DNA of 64,000 bases, from contig NZ_LRUC01000006.1 of NCBI RefSeq assembly GCF_001550095.1, positions 222,316 through 286,315 of the forward strand, read 5' to 3'. Within the stretch, counting starts at the first letter, position 1; each line of letters opens with the position of its first letter. The DNA is from Celeribacter ethanolicus. Its GTDB lineage: Bacteria > Pseudomonadota > Alphaproteobacteria > Rhodobacterales > Rhodobacteraceae. The notes under the pieces are model-generated. The model was not told the origin of the DNA and did no database searches. It worked only from the letters and a program-made list of their open reading frames with translations. A program made the translations under genes and the position numbers. This document shows, in pieces, positions 17,075-26,146 of this stretch.

Positions 17075-17946
17075 CCCTCGCCGATACTGAAATCGCCCCG
17101 CCCGAGCCGCCGCGCTATGTCATGTTCTGGCGCCGCTACAAACGCAACCGCGCCGCTCTGCTTGGCCTCTTCCTGTTTGCCCTTGTCGTGCTGATGGCAT
17201 TGACCGCTGGCATCATTGATCCCGGCGATCCGCTCCGCCGCGCGGGCGAGCCGCTGACCCCGCCCTTCATGAACTGGGACACGCCCCTCGGTACCGATCA
17301 GCTTGGCCGTGATGTGCTCTCCGGTGTCTTCTACGGTGCCCGTATCTCGCTTTTGATTGGCGTCGTTGCCACGCTTGTCGCCATCGTGATTGGCGTCGTC
17401 ATCGGCGCGCTGGCGGGTTACTTTGGCGGCTGGGTCGATGACGTGCTGATGCGCATCACCGAGGCCTTTCAAACCATCCCGAACTTTGTCCTTTTGCTGA
17501 CGCTCGTCGCCATCATGGGATCGAAAATCGAATGGATCACCATCGCCATCGGCATCGTCAGTTGGACCGCGCCTGCCCGTATGGTGCGTGCCGAATTTAT
17601 GTCGCTGCGGCATCGAGAATTCGTCGATGCCGCCCGCAATCTCGGCGTGTCGAACACCTCGATCATCTTTCGCGAAATCCTGCCCAACGCCATGCCGCCG
17701 ATCGTGGTTTACGCCTCCGTCATCATGGCGTTGTCGATCCTGATGGAAAGCGCTCTGGCCTTTCTCGCACTGGGCGATCCGAACTACGCGAGTTGGGGCA
17801 ATATGATCGGCCAGGGCCGCGCCGTGCTGCGCTCCGCGCCTTACTGCGCCGTGATCCCCGGCATCGCGATCATTCTGACTGTGCTGTCCTTCTCGCTTCT
17901 GGGCGAGGGGCTCAACGATGCGCTCAATCCGAGGCAGAAGAAATGA
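17071..17946 (+). CDS. ABC transporter permease, DppC type
   Basis: A 291-residue partner of the DppB-type permease. It shows the OppC_N segment near the start (RRYKRNRAALLGLFLFAL), the signature TPLGTDQLGRDVLSG (about 69-84), and the EAA loop REFVDAARNLGVSNTSIIFR (about 186-205). Both ends overlap neighbours by 4 bases, implying coupled synthesis of the two permeases and the ATPase in equal amounts. Confidence 0.93.
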   Translation: MTLADTEIAPPEPPRYVMFWRRYKRNRAALLGLFLFALVVLMALTAGIIDPGDPLRRAGEPLTPPFMNWDTPLGTDQLGRDVLSGVFYGARISLLIGVVATLVAIVIGVVIGALAGYFGGWVDDVLMRITEAFQTIPNFVLLLTLVAIMGSKIEWITIAIGIVSWTAPARMVRAEFMSLRHREFVDAARNLGVSNTSIIFREILPNAMPPIVVYASVIMALSILMESALAFLALGDPNYASWGNMIGQGRAVLRSAPYCAVIPGIAIILTVLSFSLLGEGLNDALNPRQKK

Positions 17947-19589
17947 CCAAGACACCTCCTCCCGTCCTCGATCTGTGTAAACTGGAAATTTCCTTGCCCA
18001 AGGGCGCGGATCGCCGCTATGCCCTCGAAGGTCTCGATCTGACCATTAACGCGGGCGAGATCGTTTGTCTCGTTGGCGAAAGTGGCTCCGGCAAATCGCT
18101 TTGTGCAGGCGCCATCATGGGCCTTCTGCCGGAACCGCATGTGCGCGTCACCGGTGGTGCGATCCGGTTTATGGGCGAAGAGCTTCGCGGCAAATCGGAC
18201 GCCGAGATGCGCAAACTGCGCGGCGCAGATATTTCGATGATCTTCCAGGAACCTATGACCGCGCTCAACCCGCAGAAAACCGTGGGCTGGCAGATCGACG
18301 AAGTGCTGCGTCTTCACACCAAAATGACCAAGGCGGAGCGCAAGGCCCGCGCGCTTGAGATGTTGGAGCGTGTCCACATTCCTGAGCCCGCGTCGGCCTA
18401 TAACGCCTACCCGCATCAAATCTCCGGCGGCCAGCGTCAGCGGGTTATGATCGCCATGTCTTTGGTGCTTTCGCCGAAACTGATCATCGCGGATGAACCG
18501 ACCACGGCGCTCGACGTGACGACCCAGTTGCAAATCCTCAAACTCATTCGTGAGTTGCAGGAAGAAGAGGGCGCGGGGGTTCTCTTCATCACGCATGACT
18601 TTGGCGTGGTGGCGGAGATCGCCGACAAGGTGGCCGTGCTCTGTCGCGGCGAGTTGGTCGAGAGCGGCACGACGGACGCCGTGCTCAACCGCCCGCAACA
18701 CCCCTATACCCGCGCGCTGATCGGGGCCGTTCCTGCGTTGACGCCGCCGCCGGTCACAGCCGCCTCTGATGCGCCTGTCGTGCTCAAGGGCACGGGGCTT
18801 AAAAAGACCTTTGCCGCGCGCGGCGGATTGCTGTCAGGCAAGCGCAAGGCGGTGACGGCGGTCAAGGATTTGACCTTTGAACTGCGTCAGGGTGAAACCC
18901 TTGGTGTGGTCGGCGAAAGTGGTTCTGGCAAGACCACCGTGTCGCGCATCGTCACACGTCTTTTGGAATGCGATCACGGCTCCGTCGAGTTGGACGGCAC
19001 CGATCTTTTGGCCGCAACGCCGAAAGAATTGCGTGCCCTGCGTCAGCATATTCAGATGGTGTTTCAGGACCCGATGGCCTCGCTTAATCCGCGCAAACGC
19101 GTGGTCGATCTCATCGCGCAGGGGCCTATCGTGCATGGGGCCGATCCGAAAAAGGCCCGCGAGGATGCGAAGCGGCTTTTGGAGTTGGTCGAACTGTCCC
19201 CCGCCGCCGCGAACCGTTTCCCGCATGAGTTCTCCGGCGGTCAGCGCCAGCGCATCGGCATCGCCCGCGCGCTGGCGATGGAACCCAAGGTGATCGTTGC
19301 CGATGAACCCGTTTCCGCCCTCGATGTGTCGGTGCAGGCGCAGGTGCTCAAACTGCTCGCAGACCTGCGCGACCGGCTCAAGCTGTCCTTGCTCTTCGTC
19401 ACCCATGACCTGCGCGTCGCGGCTCAGCTTTGTGACCGGATCATCGTCATGCAAAAGGGCGAAATCGTCGAACATGGGCTCACCGCCGAGGTCTTCGCCA
19501 ACCCGCAGCACCCCTATACGCAAAACCTGCTCTCTTCCATTCCGGGCCGCGACTGGACACCCCCGTCGCTGCGCACGGATGCCGCCTGA
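17943..19589 (+). CDS. Fused dipeptide ABC transporter ATPase (DppD-DppF type)
   Basis: A 548-residue cytoplasmic ATPase carrying both nucleotide-binding domains on one chain. The first domain has [22 protein letters not shown] and DEPTTALD; the second, from about residue 280, has [22 protein letters not shown] and [22 protein letters not shown] and [13 protein letters not shown] are the oligopeptide/dipeptide C-terminal extension motifs of each half. The ATG at 17943 overlaps the permease stop. Fusion of the D and F subunits is common in alphaproteobacteria. Confidence 0.94.
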   Translation: MTKTPPPVLDLCKLEISLPKGADRRYALEGLDLTINAGEIVCLVGESGSGKSLCAGAIMGLLPEPHVRVTGGAIRFMGEELRGKSDAEMRKLRGADISMIFQEPMTALNPQKTVGWQIDEVLRLHTKMTKAERKARALEMLERVHIPEPASAYNAYPHQISGGQRQRVMIAMSLVLSPKLIIADEPTTALDVTTQLQILKLIRELQEEEGAGVLFITHDFGVVAEIADKVAVLCRGELVESGTTDAVLNRPQHPYTRALIGAVPALTPPPVTAASDAPVVLKGTGLKKTFAARGGLLSGKRKAVTAVKDLTFELRQGETLGVVGESGSGKTTVSRIVTRLLECDHGSVELDGTDLLAATPKELRALRQHIQMVFQDPMASLNPRKRVVDLIAQGPIVHGADPKKAREDAKRLLELVELSPAAANRFPHEFSGGQRQRIGIARALAMEPKVIVADEPVSALDVSVQAQVLKLLADLRDRLKLSLLFVTHDLRVAAQLCDRIIVMQKGEIVEHGLTAEVFANPQHPYTQNLLSSIPGRDWTPPSLRTDAA

Positions 19590-19595
19590 GGATTT

Positions 19596-21224
19596 ATGAT
19601 GTCACTGGAATTTAAAGATATCCGCAGCGCTCTGATCGGCGAGGGGGCGGCGATGTCCGGCCCCTTTGGGCCACGTGCCCTGATCTATGCGGATTATGTT
19701 GCCTCCGGCCGTGCGCTTGGCTTTATCGAAGACGCGATCCGCACCCATGTTCTGCCTTACTATGGCAACACCCACACCGAGACCTCCTTTGTCGGGCGCC
19801 GCACCACGCAACTGCGCGAAATGGCGCGCGAGGCGGTGCGCACGGCGGTCGATGCGGACGAGAACCACGCGGTGATCTTCACCGGCTCTGGTGCGACCGG
19901 CGCGGTCGACAAGCTGGTGCGGGCCTTCGCGATGAAAGGTCTCTCTGAGGGGGTCGTTTTTGTCGGTCCCTATGAGCATCACTCCAACGATCTGCCCTGG
20001 CGTGAAAGCGGCGCGGAATTGGTGCGCATTCCTTTGAACGCGGCGGGCACGATCTGTCTTGAAGCGCTGGAGCAGGCCCTGAAAGCCCATGCCGACGCGC
20101 CGCTCAAGATCGGCGCGTTTTCCGCCGCCTCGAACGTCACCGGCGTGCGCACCGATCTGCGTTCTATTGCCAAGCTGCTCCATGCGCATGAGGCTTTCTG
20201 TATCGCCGATTTCGCCGCCGCCGCACCCTATATGCCGGTGGAACTTTCGGCAACCTCTGAGGGCGCAGGTGACCGGATCGACGCGGCTGTGATCTCGCCG
20301 CATAAATTCCCGGGCGGTCCGGGGGCTTCCGGTGTGCTGATCGCGGACCGCAGCCTGTTCGACACCGCGCGTCCGACGCTGACGGGCGGTGGCACGGTGA
20401 GCTATGTCACCTCCGAAGGCCACAGCTACATAACCGATCCCGAGCACCGCGAAGAGGGTGGTACGCCCGCCATCGTCGACAACATCCGCGCCGGCATGGT
20501 GATGCAGCTCAAACGCGATATGGATGAGGCCCGCGTCGAAGCGCGCGAAACCGTCCTGACCCGTCGGATGGAAGACGCGCTGCGCGCCATTCCGGGGATG
20601 GAGCTTTTGGGGCCATCGAATGTGCCGCGTCTGGGGATTTTCTCCTTCAACCTGCGGGTCAAAGGCAAGCTCTTGCATCACAACTATGTGGTGGCGCTGC
20701 TCAACGATCTCTTCGGCATTCAGGCCCGTGGCGGTTGTTCTTGTGCCGGGCCTTACGGGCACGCTCTGCTCGACATTGACCTGACCACAAGCGCCCGTCA
20801 CGAGGCCGCCGTGCAGCACGGTCATTCGATCTTCCGTCCCGGCTGGGCACGGTTTGGGGTGAACTGGTTCTTTGAGGACGAGGATGTGGACAAGATCGCC
20901 GCGGCGATCCGCTTTGTCGCCGATCACGGTCTCGATATGCTGGCCTATTACCGATTGGACGCCGTCGAGGGCATTTGGCGCGCGACGCCCGCGTTCGAAG
21001 ACACTTGCCCCTCTGTGCTCTCCGCATTGTGGGAGGGACAGGCCGCCAGCACCGATACCGTACCTGATTTCACCACCTGTCTCGCGCAGGCTGAGGCGCT
21101 GGCCGAAACCGCCAAAACCCTGACGTGTTGCAAAGGGCCGGATCTCTCCGCCGAAGAAGAGGCGCTGCGCTGGTTCTGGCTGCCGCAGGAAGTCACCGGT
21201 TTGATCCCGGAAGGAGACGCATGA
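19596..21224 (+). CDS. Class V PLP enzyme, cysteine desulfurase/selenocysteine lyase-like
   Basis: A 542-residue fold-type I PLP enzyme. ISPHKFPGGPG contains the Schiff-base lysine (Lys237), EHHSNDLPW (127-135) is the family His region, and AAAAPYMPVEL follows the aspartate of CIADFAA (Asp205). GGCSCAGPYGH (379-389) supplies two cysteines (381, 383) at the position where cysteine desulfurases hold their catalytic Cys. It is longer than SufS/IscS (about 400), with an extra C-terminal region rich in Cys/Thr (TLTCCKGPD). Desulfuration or C-S/C-N cleavage of a cysteine-like product of the downstream hydrolases is a fair inference; housekeeping Fe-S assembly is unlikely in this operon. Confidence 0.85.
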   Translation: MMSLEFKDIRSALIGEGAAMSGPFGPRALIYADYVASGRALGFIEDAIRTHVLPYYGNTHTETSFVGRRTTQLREMAREAVRTAVDADENHAVIFTGSGATGAVDKLVRAFAMKGLSEGVVFVGPYEHHSNDLPWRESGAELVRIPLNAAGTICLEALEQALKAHADAPLKIGAFSAASNVTGVRTDLRSIAKLLHAHEAFCIADFAAAAPYMPVELSATSEGAGDRIDAAVISPHKFPGGPGASGVLIADRSLFDTARPTLTGGGTVSYVTSEGHSYITDPEHREEGGTPAIVDNIRAGMVMQLKRDMDEARVEARETVLTRRMEDALRAIPGMELLGPSNVPRLGIFSFNLRVKGKLLHHNYVVALLNDLFGIQARGGCSCAGPYGHALLDIDLTTSARHEAAVQHGHSIFRPGWARFGVNWFFEDEDVDKIAAAIRFVADHGLDMLAYYRLDAVEGIWRATPAFEDTCPSVLSALWEGQAASTDTVPDFTTCLAQAEALAETAKTLTCCKGPDLSAEEEALRWFWLPQEVTGLIPEGDA

Positions 21225-22522
21225 TGTCTGTCGAGTTTCCCAAATCCCTCTGGGCCGCCACAGCGCCAGACCGTCCGCTGTCCGCGCCACTTGCAGGCGT
21301 CGAGGAAACCGATGTCGCCGTGATCGGCGCGGGGTTCACAGGCCTGTCTGCCGCCATCGAGGCCCGCAAACGCGGCCATGCGGTCACCGTCGTCGAAGGC
21401 AAAGCCGCAGGTTGGGGCGCGTCGGGCCGCAACAACGGGCAAGTCATTCCGATCCTGACCACCGCTGAACCCGATGTCTGGGTCTCGCGCTATGGCGAGG
21501 CGGGCAAACGCATGGTGCGGCTGATCGGCAACTCGGGCGATGTGCTGTTCGATCTGGTGCGCGAATTCGACATGCAGGCGGAGGCGGAACAGAACGGCTG
21601 GTTCCAACCTGCGCATAGCCCCGGACGTGTGAAATTGTCACAAAAACGGGTCGAGGCGTGGCAGCGCTATGGCTTTCCGGCGGAGTTGAAAGACGCGCAA
21701 CAATGCGCCGACATTCTCGGCACGGACTTCTGGTACGGCGGCATGTTCAACCCGACGGGCGGCCATATCAACCCGCTGGCCCTCGCGCGCGAAATGGCAC
21801 GGGTGGCGGAACATCTGGGCGCGGTGATCCATGAGGACAGCCCCGTGGTGTCTTATGAGCGGATCGGCTCAGAATGGGTGATCAAGACCGCGCAGGGCAC
21901 GCTCAAGGCTCGGGCACTGATCCTTGCCACCAACGCCTATACCGGCGAGCTGGCCCCGCGTCTGGCGCCCCGGATTGCGCGCTCTGTCGTGCCGGTTCTG
22001 AGTTGGCAAATGGCGACAGAGCCGGTGGGCGACAATCTGCGTCAGAAAATCCTGCCGGGCCGACAGGCGGTTTCCGATACCCGAGGGGATTTGCGGTTTT
22101 TCCGTTATGACGCGCGCAATCGGTTGATCACCGGGGGCGCCGTGATGGGGTCCTTTGACGTTGCCAACCGTGTGCGCAAGAAAGCCGCGAAAAGTCTCGC
22201 CGAGGCTTTCCCCGAGTTGGGCGTGCCAGAAATGACCCATGTCTGGTCGGGCTATATCGGCATGAACTGGGACCGCTTCCCGCGTGTTCACAAACTCGGC
22301 CCCGATGGCTGGGCCTGGGTCGGATGTAACGGGCGCGGCGTCGCGCTTGGCACCTCTTTGGGCCGGGAACTGGCCCGCGCGGCCACAGGTCAGCCCGAAG
22401 ACGAACTGGCCCTGCCGGTGACCGAGCCGCATCCTTTTCCGGTGCATGGCTTTGTGCGCCGCTTTGCCCCCACCTATCTGGCTTGGCTCAAGCGTCAGGA
22501 CCACAAGGAAGTGAACCTATGA
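21221..22522 (+). CDS. FAD-dependent amino acid/amine oxidoreductase (DAO family)
   Basis: A 433-residue flavoprotein with the dinucleotide-binding motif VAVIGAGFTGLSAA (32-45) and the GWGASGRNNGQV signature of the PuuB/DadA-like branch of the DAO family. It probably oxidises a C-N bond (amine or D-amino acid) to an imine. The start ATG overlaps the preceding stop in an ATGATG context with GGAAGGAG just upstream. The C-terminal half holds the substrate-domain motif HVWSGYIGMNWDRFP and the FAD-closing GCNGRGVALGTSLG. The substrate is unknown. Confidence 0.88.
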   Translation: MMSVEFPKSLWAATAPDRPLSAPLAGVEETDVAVIGAGFTGLSAAIEARKRGHAVTVVEGKAAGWGASGRNNGQVIPILTTAEPDVWVSRYGEAGKRMVRLIGNSGDVLFDLVREFDMQAEAEQNGWFQPAHSPGRVKLSQKRVEAWQRYGFPAELKDAQQCADILGTDFWYGGMFNPTGGHINPLALAREMARVAEHLGAVIHEDSPVVSYERIGSEWVIKTAQGTLKARALILATNAYTGELAPRLAPRIARSVVPVLSWQMATEPVGDNLRQKILPGRQAVSDTRGDLRFFRYDARNRLITGGAVMGSFDVANRVRKKAAKSLAEAFPELGVPEMTHVWSGYIGMNWDRFPRVHKLGPDGWAWVGCNGRGVALGTSLGRELARAATGQPEDELALPVTEPHPFPVHGFVRRFAPTYLAWLKRQDHKEVNL

Positions 22523-23013
22523 CTGAAGAAAAAAAGATGGACCTGAACGATGTTCCGATCCTGCTGCGCCGCCGGATTGAGGCGATGATCCTCAAACATG
22601 TGCTCGACGTGATCACCGAGCGGTCTGGCCGCGAAGAGGCCGAGGCCGTGATCGGGGCTGCCTGTTCCAAATCCGCAATCGAACAAGGCCAGATGCTGGC
22701 CGAAGAGCTGGGCCATGCGCCAGACCTGACGGATTTCGCCGCGATCCAGCCGAACTGGACCCGCGAGGATGCACTCAGGATCGAGACCATCGAGATGTCC
22801 GAGGACAAGATGGATTTTAACGTGGTGAAATGCCGATACGCGGAGATGTATCAGGAGATGGGGCTGGGCGACATCGGCCATCTGTTGTCCTGCAACCGCG
22901 ATGGAGATTTCTGCATCGGCTACAACCCGGAGATCGAAATGACCCGGTCTCAGACGATCATGAAAGGCGCAAGCCACTGCGATTTCCGCTACAGAATGAA
23001 GAAGGAGGCCTGA
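22519..23013 (+). CDS. L-2-amino-thiazoline-4-carboxylate hydrolase-like protein
   Basis: A 164-residue protein matching the ATC hydrolase family. Its conserved C-terminal half includes VKCRYAEMYQEMGLGDIG, LLSCNRDGDFCIGYNPEIEM and GASHCDFRYRM. In Pseudomonas, L-ATC hydrolase opens the thiazoline ring to a carbamoyl-cysteine that an amidohydrolase then turns into cysteine. Here an M20 amidohydrolase follows one base after the stop, and a PLP desulfurase-like gene precedes it, so an analogous ring-opening step is plausible. Many family members are uncharacterised, so the exact substrate remains open. The ATG overlaps the oxidase stop by 4 bases and has AAGGAAG upstream. Confidence 0.75.
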   Translation: MTEEKKMDLNDVPILLRRRIEAMILKHVLDVITERSGREEAEAVIGAACSKSAIEQGQMLAEELGHAPDLTDFAAIQPNWTREDALRIETIEMSEDKMDFNVVKCRYAEMYQEMGLGDIGHLLSCNRDGDFCIGYNPEIEMTRSQTIMKGASHCDFRYRMKKEA

Positions 23014-23014
23014 G

Positions 23015-24184
23015 ATGGCTGTCGAAAATTGGGTCGCCAAACAGGTCGCCGATCTGACGGAGTTCCGCCGCGATTTGCATATGAACCCCGAGCTTTTGTA
23101 TGACGTGGAGCGCACGGCGCAGAAGGTGGCCGAGGCGCTCCGTGCCGCGGGCGTTGATGAGGTCCATGAGGGCATCGGCAAGACCGGCGTGGTCGGGGTG
23201 ATCCGGGGACAAAGCAATGTGTCCGGGCGCAGCATCGGTCTGCGCGCCGATATGGATGCTCTTCCTATCATTGAGGAAACCGGCAAGCCCTACGCCTCGC
23301 AAATTCCTGGCAAGATGCACGCCTGTGGGCATGACGGTCACACGACGATGCTTTTGGGCGCGGCGCGGCATCTGGCGGAAAGCCGGGCCTTTGACGGGAC
23401 TGTGGTGGTGATCTTCCAACCTGCCGAAGAGGGCGGCGCGGGCGCGCGGGCGATGATCGAAGACGGGCTGTTCACCCGCTGGCCCTGTAACGAGGTCTAC
23501 GGCATGCACAACCGCCCGAACCTGCCTGTTGGGCAGTTCACCATCAATTCGGGTCCGATCATGGGCTCTGTCGATGAGGTGAAAATTACCATCACCGGAC
23601 GTGGCGGTCATGCGGCCCGGCCCGAACAGACCATCGACCCGCTGCCCATCGCGGGCGCGCTGTTGCAGGCGGTTCAGACGCTGACGTCGCGCAATATGGA
23701 CCCGATCGACAGCGCGGTGATTTCGCTCTGCACCATTCAGGCCGGAAATGCCTTCAACGTCATCCCGCAGGACGTGACCATGACCGGCACGGTGCGCACA
23801 TTGCGCGAAGAGGTGCGTGACATGATCGAGGAACGCTTGACCGTCATGGTCGAGCACATCGCGGTGGCTTACGGCGCGGTGGGCAAGACCGAGTACACGC
23901 GCCACTATCCGGTGACCGTGAACCACGCGCGCGAAACCGAGTTGGCGGCGAAAGTGGCGCAGGAGGTGGCGGGCGTCGAGAATGTCCATCTCGATATGCC
24001 GCAGACGCTGGGCGGGGAGGATTTCTCCTTCATGCTCAACGAGGTGCCCGGTGCGATGATCAATGTCGGCAACGGCCCGTCGGCGGCGCTGCATCACCCG
24101 AAATACGATTTTAACGACGATGTGATCGCCTGGGGGAGTTCCTATTGGACGACCTTGGTGCGCCAACGTCTTCCGCTCGGTTGA
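23015..24184 (+). CDS. M20-family amidohydrolase / aminoacylase
   Basis: A 389-residue two-metal hydrolase of the hippurate hydrolase/N-acyl-amino-acid amidohydrolase branch. Metal and catalytic motifs are RADMDALP (77-84) and HACGHDGH (102-109), then PAEEGGAGA near 140, and GGEDFSFML near the C-terminus. The internal dimerisation domain begins at GRGGHAARPEQTIDP. It cleaves an amide or carbamoyl bond of an N-substituted amino acid. With the ATC-hydrolase-like neighbour, N- or S-carbamoyl-cysteine is one candidate. The last gene of the operon, it is followed by a terminator. Confidence 0.9.
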   Translation: MAVENWVAKQVADLTEFRRDLHMNPELLYDVERTAQKVAEALRAAGVDEVHEGIGKTGVVGVIRGQSNVSGRSIGLRADMDALPIIEETGKPYASQIPGKMHACGHDGHTTMLLGAARHLAESRAFDGTVVVIFQPAEEGGAGARAMIEDGLFTRWPCNEVYGMHNRPNLPVGQFTINSGPIMGSVDEVKITITGRGGHAARPEQTIDPLPIAGALLQAVQTLTSRNMDPIDSAVISLCTIQAGNAFNVIPQDVTMTGTVRTLREEVRDMIEERLTVMVEHIAVAYGAVGKTEYTRHYPVTVNHARETELAAKVAQEVAGVENVHLDMPQTLGGEDFSFMLNEVPGAMINVGNGPSAALHHPKYDFNDDVIAWGSSYWTTLVRQRLPLG

Positions 24185-24206
24185 GAGCATATCCACAAGA
24201 GCCAAG

Positions 24207-24238
24207 ACGCGCCGGGCCAGACAGGGCGGCGCGTTTTC
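24207..24238 (+). terminator. Intrinsic terminator of the ABC/M20 operon
   Basis: ACGCGCCG (24207-24214) and CGGCGCGT (24227-24234) pair perfectly around a 12-base loop, followed by TTTCT. It lies 22 bases after the M20 stop and before the island junction. Confidence 0.75.
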
Positions 24239-24307
24239 TATTGGATAAACACAATTCGATCTGGTTTCGCCACGTAGCGATAGACTGCGTTTTAGAGATG
24301 TTAGGGG

Positions 24308-24360
24308 ATATGGTAGCGGAGGAGGGACTTGAACCCCCGACACGCGGATTATGATTCCGC
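24308..24360 (-). repeat. Left attachment site: 3' fragment of tRNA-Met
   Basis: 53 bases identical to the 3' part of the intact tRNA-Met gene at the right end, from the anticodon stem through the CCA end. The sequence then diverges, so no 5' half exists and this is not a functional tRNA. Given the tRNA direction, this copy is the original chromosomal 3' end displaced by integration. Confidence 0.92.
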
Positions 24361-24407
24361 CGTAGGGCTTTTGACTTGTAAGCAGTCCTGCGCCGGGATT
24401 GAGCTGA

Positions 24408-24550
24408 TTGAGACAAATTGAGACGTTCAAGGTGCTGATAAAAAATGTAATTTTTGCGCTTTGGCGTGCTTTCGTGGCAACAGAAGTTGTCTCAAAGAGT
24501 GTCAGGCGTTCTTAGGAAATCTAACGACATTTGCAGTCCCGCGCAGTCCC
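24408..24550. repeat. Candidate integrase/excisionase arm sites at the left end
   Basis: Short repeated words lie between the left att site and the integrase. TTGAGAC occurs at 24408-24414 and 24418-24424 (10-base period). Its inverted form TTGTCTCAA lies at 24487-24495. GCAGTCCC occurs at 24533-24540 and 24543-24550. The GCAGTCCC pair recurs at the other end of the island (31431-31449), as expected for arm-type protein binding sites. Confidence 0.5.
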
Positions 24551-24612
24551 ATTCTGGATTCTGCCAAGTCGCCAAAATCGTTCTTGCACCAACCAAAATG
24601 CAAGGAACGAAC

Positions 24613-25968
24613 ATGAAGAAAGAGATCACTGATCGCACTGCACGAAACGCCGAAATTCGAGCAAAGCGATATCACATCAAAGATACGAAGGTTGAGGGCT
24701 TTACACTCCGAGTAATGCCCAGTGGAACAAAAACCATGGCTGCGATGGTTCGGAATCATCAAGGCAAGATGATAACGAAGACCATCGGTCGATACCCAGA
24801 GATGAGTATTAAAGAAGGTCGGGAGCGGTGTCGGAAAATTGCATATGGCCTGAAATACGGCGGTGATGATTTCAAAATGCCGGTGGGTGTCGAGAAAGGT
24901 GATATTACCGAGCTCAAACAGCTCTTGGACGAAGTTCAGCCAATCTTCGCGGTAAGCAAAAAGGGTTGGCGGCCGCGTGGCGGACCGAATTCAAAGCCGA
25001 ATATGCGCAGCACAATTGAGCGCGTGTTTGCAAGTCTGCTGGACAAACCCGTTTCAGAAATTTCCGAAACTGATCTCGCAGCATGTGCAAACACCTATAA
25101 AGCGATGCGTCCGCTGACCGGAAAGACCAGTGCTAATGGTCAGGTGTCGCGGGCGATCGCCTATCTCAACCCAGTGTTTGATTGGGCCGCTGGGCGAGGA
25201 CAATTTGCGGCCATTGGTGCTGGTCGGCTCCAAAAAATCGACGCTCCTAATGTTCATCTTGTGCATGATCCATCTCATGACGACCCGAGCATCAAAGGTA
25301 TTCGTGAGCGTGTTCTGTCAGAGATGGAGCTGTCTAAGGTCCTTCCTTTGCTAACATATCCCGCACATACGCGATTGCGTCGAAGGAATCTCCTGCCGGA
25401 AAAGGATTTCGGTCCGATTGCAATGAAGTTCATCTTCCTGACTCTTGCGCGTGTCAGCGAAGTGTCGAACGCGCGGTGGTGCGATGTTGATTTTAGGAGC
25501 GGTGTTTGGACACGAATGGTCAAGGCAAAGGGTGGTGCTTCGAGGCGGGATGATTTGCCGTTGTCGCGGGCGGCATTGGAGCTGTTGAAGTCATTGCCGG
25601 GCTACACATGTTCGGACCGGGAAAGCTACATTTTCCCAAACCGCAACGGCGGGAAATTGTCAAACTGGGCAAGAACGAGTGAGGCAATTTTCCAAGCCAG
25701 CGGGACCAGAAGCTGGACGCGCCACGATGTGCGTCGGACCGGATCTACCCTGCTTTTAGAGCTGGAAACTCCGATTGAGACCATTGATGCAATCTTAGCG
25801 CATTCGGACCCTCTGGCAAAAACTAAGGCAAGTGGCTCAGCGAAACATTATTTGTCGGCAGTTCGGGTTTTGAAAAGCTCTGAGGACAAACGGGTCGTGG
25901 CGTTAACCTTATTGGCCGAAGCATACGACTACATCGTATCGGGCACTGAACAAAGAAAGTTTGCATAG
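24613..25968 (+). CDS. int: Tyrosine recombinase, island integrase
   Basis: A 451-residue site-specific recombinase. It has an N-terminal arm-binding domain (DUF4102-like, 1-90) and a core-binding domain (about 125-220). The catalytic domain contains Arg280 (LARVSEV), His371 and Arg374 (TRHDVRRTG), His397 (ILAHSD) and the nucleophile Tyr413 (AKHYLS). The start at 24613 is chosen because AAGGA lies eight bases upstream; ATG 24598 and upstream in-frame codons lack this. It lies 250 bases from the left att site and reads into the island. It catalyses insertion into the tRNA-Met 3' end. No excisionase other than the AlpA-like protein is visible. Confidence 0.93.
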   Translation: MKKEITDRTARNAEIRAKRYHIKDTKVEGFTLRVMPSGTKTMAAMVRNHQGKMITKTIGRYPEMSIKEGRERCRKIAYGLKYGGDDFKMPVGVEKGDITELKQLLDEVQPIFAVSKKGWRPRGGPNSKPNMRSTIERVFASLLDKPVSEISETDLAACANTYKAMRPLTGKTSANGQVSRAIAYLNPVFDWAAGRGQFAAIGAGRLQKIDAPNVHLVHDPSHDDPSIKGIRERVLSEMELSKVLPLLTYPAHTRLRRRNLLPEKDFGPIAMKFIFLTLARVSEVSNARWCDVDFRSGVWTRMVKAKGGASRRDDLPLSRAALELLKSLPGYTCSDRESYIFPNRNGGKLSNWARTSEAIFQASGTRSWTRHDVRRTGSTLLLELETPIETIDAILAHSDPLAKTKASGSAKHYLSAVRVLKSSEDKRVVALTLLAEAYDYIVSGTEQRKFA

Positions 25969-25973
25969 GAAAG

Positions 25974-26021
25974 CCGGACGGACGGACGCCCCCCTTCTTA
26001 GGGGGGCGTCCGTCCGTCCGG
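25974..26021. repeat. Perfect 21-bp hairpin after the integrase gene
   Basis: A 21-base arm (25974-25994, three GGAC-type repeats then six C) pairs perfectly with 26001-26021 over the loop TTCTTA. It starts 6 bases after the integrase stop. No T-run follows on the plus strand (GTTCCTCC). It could still terminate or protect the integrase transcript; alternatives are a single-strand origin-like structure serving the RepA ATPase next door. The rest of the 178-base gap to repA is AT-rich with no gene. Confidence 0.55.
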
Positions 26022-26146
26022 TTCCTCCTTATGAAAAAATCGCAAGAATGATTTTTGCATTTCAGCATGCGGCACAAAGTTATTCGTGGGCGCCAATTGC
26101 TCCCGGCGAACAACCAAAATTTTAACCAATCAAATGAGGAAAATTA

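Noticed and set aside
20701..21027. Arg-rich minus-strand frame opposite the class V PLP gene
   Set aside because: Composition typical of antisense to GC-rich genes, with no ribosome site or family features.
24308..24360. Possible second tRNA gene
   Set aside because: Only the 3' part is present. The sequence diverges in the anticodon stem and no acceptor or D-arm can form, so it is an att remnant.
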